Shown: positions 1 to 7,702, counted from the stretch's first letter. The stretch: 11,598 nucleotides of DNA from Candidatus Eiseniibacteriota bacterium (GCA_005893365.1 VBPB01000099.1:5248-16845), one strand, 5' to 3'. The notes: generated by a model from the sequence alone, not told the origin. Translations and numbers: made by a program.

Positions 1-1
1 C

Positions 2-637
2 GCCCTGGCCGAGGGAACGCCGGGCGGGCGGATGCTCTACGCGATGGTCTGGCCGCTCGGGGCGCTGCAGAACCTGGTGCTGTGCCTCCAGGATCACTGG
101 GAAACCGTGGCGTATCTGCGGCAGCAGCGCCTCGACGATTCCCCGGCGCGTCGTCCGGCGCCCATCGACTGGACCGCGGTCCTGGCCCGGGCGCAGAGCG
201 ACTTCGCGTCCCACAACGGCAACAATCCGTTCGGGTTCGACAATCACTACTTCACGAAGAAGTTCAAGCGCGCGCGGGCCAAGAACACGCTCAGCGATTC
301 GAGCTTCCGGGTCGGGCTGTCGCGGTCCGAGGAATGGACCGATCTCGACCTCCTGCTGCGGGTCGCGCGCGAGCTCAAGGCGAGGCCCATGATCCTGTGC
401 GCGCCGAGCCCGGGGCTCTACTACGACTCCCTCGGCCTCTCGGACACGTTGCGCCGCGAGTACTACCGGCGCTTCGAGCAGGCGGTCAAGGCGTACGACG
501 TGCCGGTGGTCAGCTTCGCCGACCACGATCGGGACCGCCACTTCGTCCTCGACCCGGGGGCCCACCCCAGCGAGATGGGCTGGGCCTATTACGACCGGGC
601 GCTGGACGCGTTCTTCCACGACGGGGTGGCGCGATGA
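2..637 (+). CDS. dltD: DltD, D-alanyl transfer protein (C-terminal part, 5' end outside window)
   Basis: The reading frame is open from the left edge, so this is the C-terminal 211 residues of a protein that is normally around 400 residues. DltD acts at the outer face of the cytoplasmic membrane in transfer of D-alanine to an envelope polymer and has an SGNH-hydrolase-like fold. Visible family features are the FDNHYFTKKF segment, the strand ILCAPSPGLYYDSLG, and the C-terminal DPGAHPSEMGW stretch, whose Asp and His are the likely triad residues. The N-terminal membrane anchor and nucleophile Ser lie outside the window. The stop overlaps the dltB start (ATGA), which implies translational coupling. 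The ATG at 32 is internal, because the sequence before it is in frame and coding-like. The family call is firm from these motifs and from the neighbours dltB, dltC and dltA. Confidence 0.9.
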   Translation, partial: ALAEGTPGGRMLYAMVWPLGALQNLVLCLQDHWETVAYLRQQRLDDSPARRPAPIDWTAVLARAQSDFASHNGNNPFGFDNHYFTKKFKRARAKNTLSDSSFRVGLSRSEEWTDLDLLLRVARELKARPMILCAPSPGLYYDSLGLSDTLRREYYRRFEQAVKAYDVPVVSFADHDRDRHFVLDPGAHPSEMGWAYYDRALDAFFHDGVAR

Positions 638-1815
638 TCCCGTACGCCACGTTCACGTACTTCGGGGTCCTGCTCTACGCGGTGGTCCCGGCCGTGCTGC
701 TGGGGATGCTGTTCCGGCGCATCCGGGTCTGGATCCTGGGCGCCTCGCTCCTGATGATCCTGGTCCAGTACTCGCGCGGGCTGGTGGCGTGGCCGCCGAC
801 CCTGGGCCGCGAGTTCTGGCTGCTGTGCGGCTACGCCCTGTTCCAGCTGGTCCTGGTGAGCGCGTTCATCCGCATCCGCCAGCGGGCCAAGCGGCGCGGC
901 GTGTTCATCGCCGCCCTCACCCTCGGCTTGCTCCCGCTCGTCCTCGCCAAGGCCCAGCCCTACCTCGCCCCGGGCTCGCTGTGGGGATTCGCCGGCATCT
1001 CCTACGTCACCTTCCGTGCCCTCGACGTCATCATCGGGATCCAGGACCACACCATCACGTCGGCGCCGCCGCTTGAGCTCGCCGCCTTCCTGTGCTTCTT
1101 CCCGACCCTCTCGTCGGGCCCGATCGACCGTTTCCGCCGCTTCGCGGGCGATTGGGAGCGGCGCCGCACCCGTGCGGCGTGGCTCGAGGATCTCGACGGC
1201 GCCGCGCACCGCATCTTCACCGCGTTCCTGTACAAGTTCATCCTGGCGGCGCTGATCAAGCGCTACTGGCTCGACCCGGCCGCGGCCGAGCACGGCCTCT
1301 GGGCGACGGTGTCGTACATGTACGCCTACAGCCTGTACCTGTTCTTCGACTTCGCGGGCTACAGTCTGTTCGCGATCGGCATCAGCTACCTGTTCGGCAT
1401 CCGGGTGCCCGAGAACTTCAACCGCCCCTTCCTCGCCACCAACATCCAGGACTTCTGGAATCGCTGGCACATCAGCCTGTCGACCTGGCTGCGCGACCGG
1501 GTGTATCGCCGCTTCACGCTCGCCGCGCTGCGCGGGCGCTGGTTCAAGGACGACCGGACCGCCTCCTACCTCGGCTTCCTGCTGTCGTTCGGCCTGATGG
1601 GGCTCTGGCACGGCACGCGATCGTTCTATCTCCTGTACGGCCTCTACCACGCCACGCTGATGGCGGCGTACGAGCTGTTCAGCCAGTGGAACCGGGAGCG
1701 GCGGGTCTGGGGCGAGGGCTTAGGATGGCGGGTCGCCGGGACCGTGCTCACGTTCCACGTCGTCTGCTTCGGCTTTCTCCTGTTCTCCGGCCGCATCGGG
1801 CCCGACCACGCCTGA
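634..1815 (+). CDS. dltB: DltB, membrane-bound O-acyltransferase (MBOAT) for D-alanylation
   Basis: This 393-residue polytopic membrane protein is close to the usual DltB length. In known systems DltB takes D-alanyl-DltC on the cytosolic side and passes the D-alanyl group through the membrane. MBOAT signatures are clear: SSGPIDRFRRF (residues about 160-170), PENFNRPFLATNIQDFWNRWHISLSTWLRD (about 259-288, written here as one motif region with conserved His279), and GLMGLWHG (about 320-327) with the invariant His326. Hydrophobic helices fill the N-terminal half and the C-terminus. I chose the ATG at 634 because it overlaps the dltD stop (ATGA) and gives the family's normal N-terminus; the frame is also open far upstream, but only as a shadow of dltD. 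Both conserved His residues are present, so it looks functional. Confidence 0.95.
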   Translation: MIPYATFTYFGVLLYAVVPAVLLGMLFRRIRVWILGASLLMILVQYSRGLVAWPPTLGREFWLLCGYALFQLVLVSAFIRIRQRAKRRGVFIAALTLGLLPLVLAKAQPYLAPGSLWGFAGISYVTFRALDVIIGIQDHTITSAPPLELAAFLCFFPTLSSGPIDRFRRFAGDWERRRTRAAWLEDLDGAAHRIFTAFLYKFILAALIKRYWLDPAAAEHGLWATVSYMYAYSLYLFFDFAGYSLFAIGISYLFGIRVPENFNRPFLATNIQDFWNRWHISLSTWLRDRVYRRFTLAALRGRWFKDDRTASYLGFLLSFGLMGLWHGTRSFYLLYGLYHATLMAAYELFSQWNRERRVWGEGLGWRVAGTVLTFHVVCFGFLLFSGRIGPDHA

Positions 1816-1835
1816 TCCGGCCGCCACCATCGTCG

Positions 1836-1843
1836 AAGGGAGG
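1836..1843 (+). promoter_or_regulatory. Ribosome binding site of dltC
   Basis: AAGGGAGG lies 10 nt before the ATG at 1854. It fixes the dltC start and shows that dltC, unlike dltB and dltA, has its own strong site rather than depending on an overlap. Confidence 0.7.
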
Positions 1844-1853
1844 CTGTGCTGCG

Positions 1854-2096
1854 ATGTCCACCGCCGAGACCGTGCTGAACGTGCTGGCCCAGGTGTCGCG
1901 GACCGAGGCGGTCCGGGACCATCTCGACCTCCGGCTCTACGACCAGCACCTCCTGGATTCGCTCGCGACCGTGCGCCTGATCGTCGCCTTCGAGGAGGCC
2001 TTCGCCATCCAGTTCGACGATGTCGAGTTCGAACGCGAGGACTGGGCGACGCCGGGCCACATCGTCGCCTTCATGGAGCAGAGGCTGGGCAAGTGA
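1854..2096 (+). CDS. dltC: DltC, D-alanyl carrier protein
   Basis: This is an 80-residue acyl-carrier-type protein, the normal size for DltC. Ser36 in the LLDSLATV motif is the expected attachment point for 4'-phosphopantetheine, which then carries D-alanine as a thioester from DltA to DltB. The rest has the acidic helical character of carrier proteins (FEEAFAIQFDDVEFE, residues about 47-61). It begins 38 nt after dltB with a strong ribosome binding site, and its stop overlaps the GTG start of dltA (GTGA), so DltC and its loading enzyme are coupled. All key residues are present. The assignment as DltC rather than a generic acyl carrier protein rests on the DSL motif form and on its position between dltB and dltA. 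Confidence 0.92.
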   Translation: MSTAETVLNVLAQVSRTEAVRDHLDLRLYDQHLLDSLATVRLIVAFEEAFAIQFDDVEFEREDWATPGHIVAFMEQRLGK

Positions 2097-3564
2097 CGGC
2101 CCTGCCCCCGCTCGACGGCGACCTGCTCGAGCGCATCGATCGCTGGGCCCGCGTGGCCCCCACGCGGCTCGCGCACGTGAGCGGCGAGCGGAGCCTGACC
2201 TACGCCGAGCTGACCCGCCGCTCGAACGCGCTCGCGGATCACCTGACCGCCACGCTGCCCCCGGACGGCGCGCCGGTGGTGATCGAGGGCCACAAGGAGC
2301 CCGAGCTGCTGATCATCCGTACGTGCCGGTCGAGGACAACCTGCCGCCGCAGCGCCTGAGCCGCATCGTCGAGACCGCGGGCGCAGCACTGACGCTCACC
2401 GCCGCCACGATCGCGGCGTTGGCGCCGGCCGGGGCGCCCGCGGCCCCCGCGCCGCGCCCGGCGCCGGGACGGCGTGCGCCGGAGACCCCCTACTACATCA
2501 TGTTCACCTCAGGCAGCACCGGCGAGCCCAAGGGCGTGGTGATCACGCACGGCTGCCTCGAGGCCTTCCTCAACTGGATGCAGGTGGAGCAGGCGCTGCC
2601 GGAGGGCGAGGTCTTCCTGAACCAGGCGCCCTACTCCTTCGACCTCTCGATCATGGACACCTACCTGGCACTCGTCAGCGGCGGCACGATCGTGAGCGTC
2701 ACCCGGCACGACGTGGCGCAGCCGAAGCAGCGCCACGCGGCGTTCGCCCGCTCGGGGCTCACGGTCTGGGTCTCGACCCCCTCGTTCGCGCAGCTGTGCC
2801 TGGTGCAGCGCCGGTTCGCTCCCGCGCTGCTGCCAAGGCTCCACCGGTTCCTGTTCTGCGGCGAGATGCTCCCGCACGGGGTGGCGGCCCAACTGCTGGA
2901 CCGCTTCCCCGAGGCGGTGGTCTGGAACACCTACGGGCCCACCGAAGCCACGGTCGCCACCACGTCGATCCGGATCGATCGCGAGGTGCTCACCCGCCAT
3001 TCCCCGCTGCCGATCGGCTACCCGATGCCGGGCACGCGGGTCACCGTCGTGGACGAGGGCGGCCGGGAGCTCCCCTCCGGCGAGCGCGGGGAGATCGTCA
3101 TCGCGGGGCCCAACGTCAGCCCGGGCTATCTGCGCCGCCCGGACTTGAACGCCCGCGCGTTCTTCGCGCTCGACGGGCAGCGCGCCTACCACACCGGCGA
3201 CTGGGGTCGCCTCCGCGACGGGTTGCTGTTCTGCGAGGGCCGCATGGACAGCCAGATCAAGCTCCACGGACATCGGGTGGAGCTCGGCGACATCGAGTCC
3301 AATCTGCGGGCGTTGCCCGGCATCGCCGACGCGGTCGTGCTGCCCATCCTGTGGGAGGGCCGCCCGGACGCGCTCAGCGCGTTCGTCGTCATGACCGAAC
3401 GCGGCACCGAGCCGGACTTCGACCTGGGCAATCGCCTGCGCGACCAGTTGTCCCGGCGCCTGCCGGTCTACATGCTGCCCCGGCAGTTCAGCTTCCTCGA
3501 GAAGTTCCCGCTCAACGCCAACGGCAAGGCCGATCGGAAGAAGCTCGCCGAGAACCTCGCCTGA
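2093..3564 (+). pseudogene. dltA: DltA, D-alanine--D-alanyl carrier protein ligase, frameshifted near 2320
   Basis: DltA is a cytosolic adenylating enzyme (ANL family) that activates D-alanine with ATP and loads DltC. The gene starts at GTG 2093, overlapping the dltC stop. The first frame reads to about 2318 (ending VIEGHKEPELLI) and then runs to a stop at 2357-2359. The match continues one frame away from about 2319 (HPYVPVEDNLPPQRL) to the stop at 3562-3564. Compared with DltA proteins, about nine residues of the conserved stretch before HPYVPV (the ...VKAG segment) are missing, so about 28 nt appear deleted. Downstream motifs are intact: phosphate loop TSGSTGEPKG (about 2506-2535), NTYGPTEATVA, YHTGDWG, GRMDSQIKLHG and the catalytic Lys in NANGKADRKK. 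It may be a true pseudogene, a recent mutation or an assembly error. If the frame is really broken, the 3' part could only be made as a truncated enzyme. Confidence 0.85.
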
Positions 3565-3583
3565 CCCGGGGTCCACGCCGCCT

Positions 3584-3592
3584 GGAGGTGAT
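3584..3592 (+). promoter_or_regulatory. Near-perfect Shine-Dalgarno of dltX
   Basis: GGAGGTGAT matches the anti-Shine-Dalgarno end of 16S rRNA over nine bases and sits 7 nt before the ATG at 3600. It favours 3600 over the in-frame ATG at 3591, which lies inside the site. Confidence 0.7.
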
Positions 3593-3599
3593 GACGCCG

Positions 3600-3749
3600 A
3601 TGGGTGACATCGTCGCAAGGCTCGTCGCGGTCCCGTCCCTGAGGCGGCTGGCCGTGACGTTCTACTACCTGCTCATCATCGCGGGGCTGATCTGGCTCTA
3701 CGGGAAGGGCGATTTCTCGACGCCGAGCTTCATCTACCAGGGCTTCTGA
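3600..3749 (+). CDS. dltX: DltX, small membrane protein of the dlt system
   Basis: This is a 49-residue protein with one membrane helix (about residues 19-34, AVTFYYLLIIAGLIWLYG) and the C-terminal FIYQGF tail. This helix-plus-FIY-x-x-F layout is the hallmark of DltX, which takes part in the last steps of D-alanine transfer; in known systems the C-terminal tail is the essential part. It lies 35 nt after the dltA stop on the same strand and ends only 6 nt before the galE stop on the opposite strand. The start at ATG 3600 is chosen from the strong GGAGGTGAT site; an ATG at 3591 would add three residues. The tail is complete, so the gene looks functional. It is short enough that automated annotation could easily miss it. 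Confidence 0.85.
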   Translation: MGDIVARLVAVPSLRRLAVTFYYLLIIAGLIWLYGKGDFSTPSFIYQGF

Positions 3750-3755
3750 CCTGGG

Positions 3756-4787
3756 CTAAGCTCCGTAACCGGTGGGATGGTCCCGGAACCAGGCGTAGGC
3801 CGAGGCGATGATCGTGTGCAGGTCGGTCACCGAGGCGCGCCACCCGATCTCGCGCTCGATGCGGGCGGGGTCGGCGTAGAGCCGCGGCGGATCGCCGGGC
3901 CGCCGCGCGGCCTCGACCACCTCGAACGGCCGGGCGGTCACCGCCCGGGCCGCGTCGATGATCTCGCGGACCGAGTAGCCCTTGCCGATGCCCAGGTTGT
4001 AGGCGCGCGCGTCGGACGGCCGGAGCGCCTGCATCACCGCCACGTGCGCGTCCACCAGGTCCTCGACGTGGATGTAGTCGCGCACGCAGGTGCCGTCGGG
4101 CGTGGGGTAGTCGGTGCCCAGGATCGCCACCCGCTCGCGCCGGCCGAGCGCGGCCTGCAGGACCACCGGGATCAAGTGGGTCTCCGGGTCGTGGTCCTCA
4201 CCCAGCCGCCCGCCGCGGTCGGCGCCGGCGACGTTGAAGTAGCGCAGCGCGGCGAAGGCGAAGGGGCGTCCCGCCGCCCGGCAGCGCTCGGCGTAGTGCC
4301 CGAGCAGGTGTTCGCCGTGCAGCTTGGTCATCCCGTACGGGCTGATCGGCGCCTGCGGGCAGTCCTCGGGCGTCGGGATCAGGTGCTCCGGCGGCTGGCC
4401 GTAGGTGGAGCAGCTCGACGAGAAGACGAAGCGCTCGATCCCGGTCGCCGCGCAGGCCTCGAGCAGGGCGATCATCCCGGACACGTTGTTGCGGTAGTAG
4501 AGCAGCGGGTCTTGGGCCGACTCGCCCACCGAGGCGAACGCGGCGAAGTGCATGACCACGGTGATGCCGTGGGCGGTGATCAGGCCCTCGACCGCGGCAC
4601 GGTCGGCGATGTCCGCCTCGGCGTAGGCGAGCCGCCCGCCGTTGGCACCGTCCTGGAGCGCGGCCACCGCCGCGCGGTGCCCGCGCGACAGGTTGTCGAC
4701 GACCGCGACGGTATGCCCGTCACGCAGCAGCCGCTGGGCCGCGTGGGAGCCGATGTAGCCCGCCCCTCCCGTGATCAGGACGTTCAT
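3756..4787 (-). CDS. galE: UDP-glucose 4-epimerase GalE
   Basis: This 343-residue extended short-chain dehydrogenase/reductase interconverts UDP-glucose and UDP-galactose using tightly bound NAD. Visible features are the N-terminal Rossmann motif GGAGYIG (residues 7-13), the FSSSCSTYG segment (122-130) with the catalytic Ser/Thr region, the YxxxK pair Tyr151 and Lys155 in SPYGMTKLHGEH, and the GalE-typical RYFNVAGA and DGTCVRDYIHVEDL stretches. Length is normal. It is the last gene of a minus-strand operon behind the GH/GT2 fusion gene, and its ATG overlaps the end of a possible 34-codon ORF (ATGA). It probably supplies UDP-galactose, or a related sugar if the enzyme is broader, to the glycosyltransferase upstream. 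It converges on dltX with 6 nt between the stops and no visible terminator. Confidence 0.95.
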   Translation of the reverse strand: MNVLITGGAGYIGSHAAQRLLRDGHTVAVVDNLSRGHRAAVAALQDGANGGRLAYAEADIADRAAVEGLITAHGITVVMHFAAFASVGESAQDPLLYYRNNVSGMIALLEACAATGIERFVFSSSCSTYGQPPEHLIPTPEDCPQAPISPYGMTKLHGEHLLGHYAERCRAAGRPFAFAALRYFNVAGADRGGRLGEDHDPETHLIPVVLQAALGRRERVAILGTDYPTPDGTCVRDYIHVEDLVDAHVAVMQALRPSDARAYNLGIGKGYSVREIIDAARAVTARPFEVVEAARRPGDPPRLYADPARIEREIGWRASVTDLHTIIASAYAWFRDHPTGYGA

Positions 4788-4888
4788 CGGGGTGCGGTCG
4801 GGAGCGCGATCCTCGTCCGGGAGCCGGTGGCGTGCGCCGCCGGGACGCCGCAGCCGTCGCGAGCGAGGTCGGCCAAGCGCCGGGGCAT
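4784..4888 (-). CDS. Possible 34-codon ORF coupled to both neighbours
   Basis: Between the fusion gene and galE, an ATG at 4888 overlaps the upstream stop as TGATG, and the ORF ends in a TGA that overlaps the galE ATG as ATGA. It encodes 34 residues, basic and without a clear membrane segment or known motif (it begins MPRRLADLARDGCG). I do not recognise it. It may be a real small protein, a translated spacer that couples galE to the gene before it, or chance, because long open frames are common at this GC content. Double overlap is the only evidence. Confidence 0.3.
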   Translation of the reverse strand: MPRRLADLARDGCGVPAAHATGSRTRIALPTAPR

Positions 4889-7395
4889 CAGTCCTCCCGC
4901 CGCGCCACGCCGGGCTGAGCTGCGACGATCGCCGCGGCCGCCGAGCCGCACTCGAGCACCACCCTGCCGATCACGGCCGCCGCCGCCAGCCCGAGCGACG
5001 CGCCCGCCAGCCACGCCCCGGAGACGCCGGCGGCGACCGCGAGTGCCGCGAGCACCAGCGCCACCGCCAGCGCCGCGCGCGAGACCCGCGGCCAGGTCCG
5101 GGCCCGGACGTGCTGGGTGCCGGAGCCGTGGTCCTCCACCGCCATGAGGAACCGCGCGCAGCCGAGCGCGCCCCCGCGGACTTCGAGGTCCCAGCGGTCG
5201 TGGTCACCCCCGTGGCGGACGACCCAGCCATCCTCGCGCAGCTCGCGATCGACGGCGTGCAGCCGCTCGTCGGGCGCGACCCAGTCCTCGGTCCAGCGGG
5301 CCGTGGAGTGGGGCCAGGGGGCGATGAAGCCCGGTCGGCCGCGGCGCCGCCAGGGGGTGAGACCCCACCGCAGGCGGCCGCGCAGGCGCGCGACCGGTTG
5401 CATCAGGTGGAGGAGGGCGGTCAGCGCGCGCAGGCGGGCCGCGTCCGCCGGCGGGTGACCCGGGAATCGTGCGCGCGCGGCACTCGCGATCGCCTGGGCG
5501 ACCGGCGCGGAGACGGCGAGCAGCACCAGCGGCAGCGCGAGCAGGAGCGGCGACCAGGCGAGGCCGAGCGCGGCGATCCCGGCGAGCGCTCCCACGACCA
5601 GCCACCACTCGGGCATCAACGGCAGCGAGGCGACCAGCCCGGGCGCCGGCCGCTCGAGGAACTGATACGGGGCGCTCCCCCACTGGCCGTGGTAGATGCG
5701 TCCCCGGCCCCACTCCAGCGCCTGCGTCAGGCCGTTGCCGTAGATCCGGCCCTCCCAGCTCACGTGGCCCATGGCGTTGTAGCGCTCGGGCCACTTGGCC
5801 TCGAGCAGCGCCTCGGCCTTGCCGTACCCCATCTGCTGCTTCCAGTAGGTCCGCACCGAGTTGCGGCGGTGGTGCCAGACCATGGCGCCCGGGCTGAAGC
5901 CGATCGTCCCCCCGCGCTCCGTCAACCGCCAGCAGGCATCGACGTCGTCGCCGGCCACCCGGAACCGCGGATCGAACCCGCCGATCGCCTCGAGCGCGTG
6001 CTTGCGGAACGCCATGTTGCAGCCCGGGATGTGCTCGGCCACCCGGTCCGTGACCAGGACGTGCAGCGGCCCGCCGGGCGCGTTGGCGACGCACTCGGCG
6101 ATCGGACCGTCGCCGCGCGGGGCGATATTGGGGCCGCCGACCGCCACGTGGTCGGTGCTCGTGAACGTCGCCGCCAGATACTGGAGCCAATGTCGATCGG
6201 GGCGGGCGTCGTCGTCGATATAGGCCACGATCTCGCCGGTGGCCGCCGACATCCCGGTGGTGCGCGCACGGCTCAGGCCCTGATTCTCGGTGCGGATCAC
6301 GCGCACGTCGTACTCGTGCGCGATCGCCGAGGTGGCGTCGGTGGAGCCGTCGTCCACGACGATGACCTCGAAGTCGGGGTACTCGACCTGGCGCAGCCCC
6401 TCGAGGCAGTCGCGGATCGTGCGCGAGCCGTTGTAGCTGCACACCACCACCGACACCCGCGGCCAGTCCCGGTCCACCGGATAGGGCACCGCCGCGAACG
6501 CCCGGCGCGCCGACTCGAGCGCCGGCTTGGGGCTGCGGTCCCGGCGGGTGACGCCGAAATCCCAGTCCTCGACCGCCGCCCCGCCGCGGAACCACTCGTC
6601 GGTCCAGGCGAACACGAAGGCCCCCGCGCAGCCCGTCGACGCGGTCGCGCGGATCTGCCAGTCGAGGGCCCGCGCCTGCGCCTCCGCGCCGTGGCGCAGG
6701 CTGTCGAGCCCCAGCTCGCTCATGATCAGCGGCCGGTCGCCGGCCAGGTTCTGCAGTCGATAGAGATAGGATTCGAACCGCTCCGGGGACTCGAGGTAGA
6801 CATTGAACGCGACCAGATCCAGGAACGGCAGGTCGAGATACTCGGTCGAAGGGTAGTTGACATAGGTGACGAGGCCCTCAGGGTCCTCCGCCTTGACCAC
6901 CTCGTAAGCCTCGCGCAGGTAACGTTCTATCCGCGAGCGGCCCAGCCACCGGGCGACCGGCGCGGCGATCTCGTTGCCAAGCCCGTAGCAGAGCAGCGCC
7001 GGGTGGCCCTTGACCGAGCGGGCCTTGTCGCGGATCTCGTGGGTGAACGCCCGCGCCTGCCGGCCATCCAGGAGGTAGCCCACGTACTGCTCGGCCGAGA
7101 GGCCCACCATGACACGCAGCCCGTGCCGGAGCGCCACGTCGAGGAGGGCCCGCGGAGGCACCGTGTGGGGGATGCGGACCGCGTTCAAGCCGGCCGCCGC
7201 CATCTGGGCGAAGTCCCGTTCGACGGTCGCCAGGTCCGTGTACTCGCGGCCGGCGGCGTCGGGCTCGAAGGCCCCGTACGTGACGCCCCGGACGTAGAGC
7301 TTGCTGCCCCCGGCCGCCAGGAACTTGCCGCGGATGGTCGGACGGGCAAGCGCGAGGACGGGCGCTGCCTTGGATGTGGTCGAGACGAGGGTCAT
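4888..7395 (-). CDS. Fusion protein: clan GH-A glycoside hydrolase domain + GT2 glycosyltransferase + membrane helices
   Basis: This is an 835-residue protein. Residues about 20-305 form a TIM-barrel glycoside hydrolase domain like the GH2/GH5 type: GKFLAAGGSKLYVRGVTYG at the start, then GLGNE with the likely acid/base Glu142 and MSELG with the likely nucleophile Glu227. Residues about 312-520 are a GT2 glycosyltransferase: VSVVVCSYNG, VVDDGSTD (348-350 binding the nucleotide), YIDDDA (Asp394-396, metal site), GDDVDACWRL and WHHRR. Two hydrophobic hairpins follow (about 597-635 and 772-815) around a basic cytosolic-looking linker. The GT needs a cytosolic nucleotide-sugar donor, so the GH domain before it is probably cytosolic too. 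galE lies downstream and a UDP-xylose synthase is divergent, so a role in exopolysaccharide or envelope glycan assembly is inferred. The start is uncertain: in-frame ATGs exist at 7458, 7491 and 7539, none with a good ribosome binding site; 7395 fits the domain boundary. Confidence 0.88.
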   Translation of the reverse strand: MTLVSTTSKAAPVLALARPTIRGKFLAAGGSKLYVRGVTYGAFEPDAAGREYTDLATVERDFAQMAAAGLNAVRIPHTVPPRALLDVALRHGLRVMVGLSAEQYVGYLLDGRQARAFTHEIRDKARSVKGHPALLCYGLGNEIAAPVARWLGRSRIERYLREAYEVVKAEDPEGLVTYVNYPSTEYLDLPFLDLVAFNVYLESPERFESYLYRLQNLAGDRPLIMSELGLDSLRHGAEAQARALDWQIRATASTGCAGAFVFAWTDEWFRGGAAVEDWDFGVTRRDRSPKPALESARRAFAAVPYPVDRDWPRVSVVVCSYNGSRTIRDCLEGLRQVEYPDFEVIVVDDGSTDATSAIAHEYDVRVIRTENQGLSRARTTGMSAATGEIVAYIDDDARPDRHWLQYLAATFTSTDHVAVGGPNIAPRGDGPIAECVANAPGGPLHVLVTDRVAEHIPGCNMAFRKHALEAIGGFDPRFRVAGDDVDACWRLTERGGTIGFSPGAMVWHHRRNSVRTYWKQQMGYGKAEALLEAKWPERYNAMGHVSWEGRIYGNGLTQALEWGRGRIYHGQWGSAPYQFLERPAPGLVASLPLMPEWWLVVGALAGIAALGLAWSPLLLALPLVLLAVSAPVAQAIASAARARFPGHPPADAARLRALTALLHLMQPVARLRGRLRWGLTPWRRRGRPGFIAPWPHSTARWTEDWVAPDERLHAVDRELREDGWVVRHGGDHDRWDLEVRGGALGCARFLMAVEDHGSGTQHVRARTWPRVSRAALAVALVLAALAVAAGVSGAWLAGASLGLAAAAVIGRVVLECGSAAAAIVAAQPGVARRED

Positions 7396-7567
7396 GGCGG
7401 GTGGTTTCCGGAGCCGCGGGTTGTTCGAGCAGGGGCTCGCAGGGCTCGATGTCGCCATCCCGGGCCGGCCCGGACGGTCGCCCGGACTCATGAACCATCC
7501 CGACGACCATCGAGTGCGAATGATCTGCCGCTGAGTCATTCGGCGGCCACATCTTTCGTTTGACCAC

Positions 7568-7576
7568 ACTATATCA
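7568..7576 (-). promoter_or_regulatory. Extended -10 promoter for the GH/GT2-galE operon
   Basis: Read on the minus strand, TGATATAGT gives a TGn extension followed by TATAGT (7573-7568), one base from the TATAAT consensus. It lies in the only AT-rich patch of the region. No good -35 is seen at 16-18 nt. Transcription would start near 7561, leaving a leader of about 165 nt to the ATG at 7395, or about 22 nt to the alternative ATG at 7539. Confidence 0.45.
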
Positions 7577-7590
7577 TGCCGAGCCGCACA

Positions 7591-7620
7591 TTGCACGGTC
7601 AGGTATTGCCCTGATATCGC
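7591..7620 (+). promoter_or_regulatory. Possible promoter of the UDP-xylose synthase gene
   Basis: TTGCAC (7591-7596) and TATCGC (7615-7620), 18 nt apart and with a TG two bases before the -10, form a weak sigma-70-type promoter. It would give a leader of about 200 nt. A second candidate is TTGTGG (7626) with TACGAT (7652), but its 20-nt spacer is long. Confidence 0.3.
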
Positions 7621-7635
7621 GGGAATTGTGGCAAT
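7605..7635. promoter_or_regulatory. Inverted repeat ATTGCC-N19-GGCAAT, possible operator
   Basis: ATTGCC (7605-7610) and GGCAAT (7630-7635) are exact inverted six-base arms centred near 7620, overlapping the candidate -10 of the plus-strand promoter and close upstream of the minus-strand promoter. This placement would suit a regulator acting on both divergent units. Six-base arms can occur by chance. Confidence 0.25.
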
Positions 7636-7702
7636 CGGCACCGAGTTCCGGTACGATAAACCAGGTTGCATTCTGCAGGAATCACATCGCCCAGCCGATG
7701 TG

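Noticed and set aside
589..1650. A 353-codon minus-strand frame opposite dltB
   Set aside because: It is low-complexity, rich in Arg, Glu and Gln, and antisense to a well-supported MBOAT gene.
2310..2325. Programmed ribosomal frameshift as an explanation for dltA
   Set aside because: There is no slippery heptamer at the junction, and conserved residues are missing as well as the frame changing, which points to a deletion.
2509..3618. A 369-codon minus-strand frame opposite dltA and dltX
   Set aside because: It has shadow composition with no recognisable domain; the plus strand carries all adenylation-domain motifs.
3745..3765. Terminator between convergent dltX and galE
   Set aside because: Only 6 nt separate the stops and no hairpin with a T-run is visible there.
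4771..7563. A 930-codon open frame on the plus strand opposite the GH/GT2 gene
   Set aside because: Its translation is Arg/Ala/Gly/Pro-rich with no motif and lies antisense to a gene with clear catalytic residues; such shadows are expected at this GC content.
7650..7680. Possible sigma-54 promoter around AGGTTGCATTCTGCA
   Set aside because: The GG and GC doublets are not at the required spacing and the -24 box does not match.
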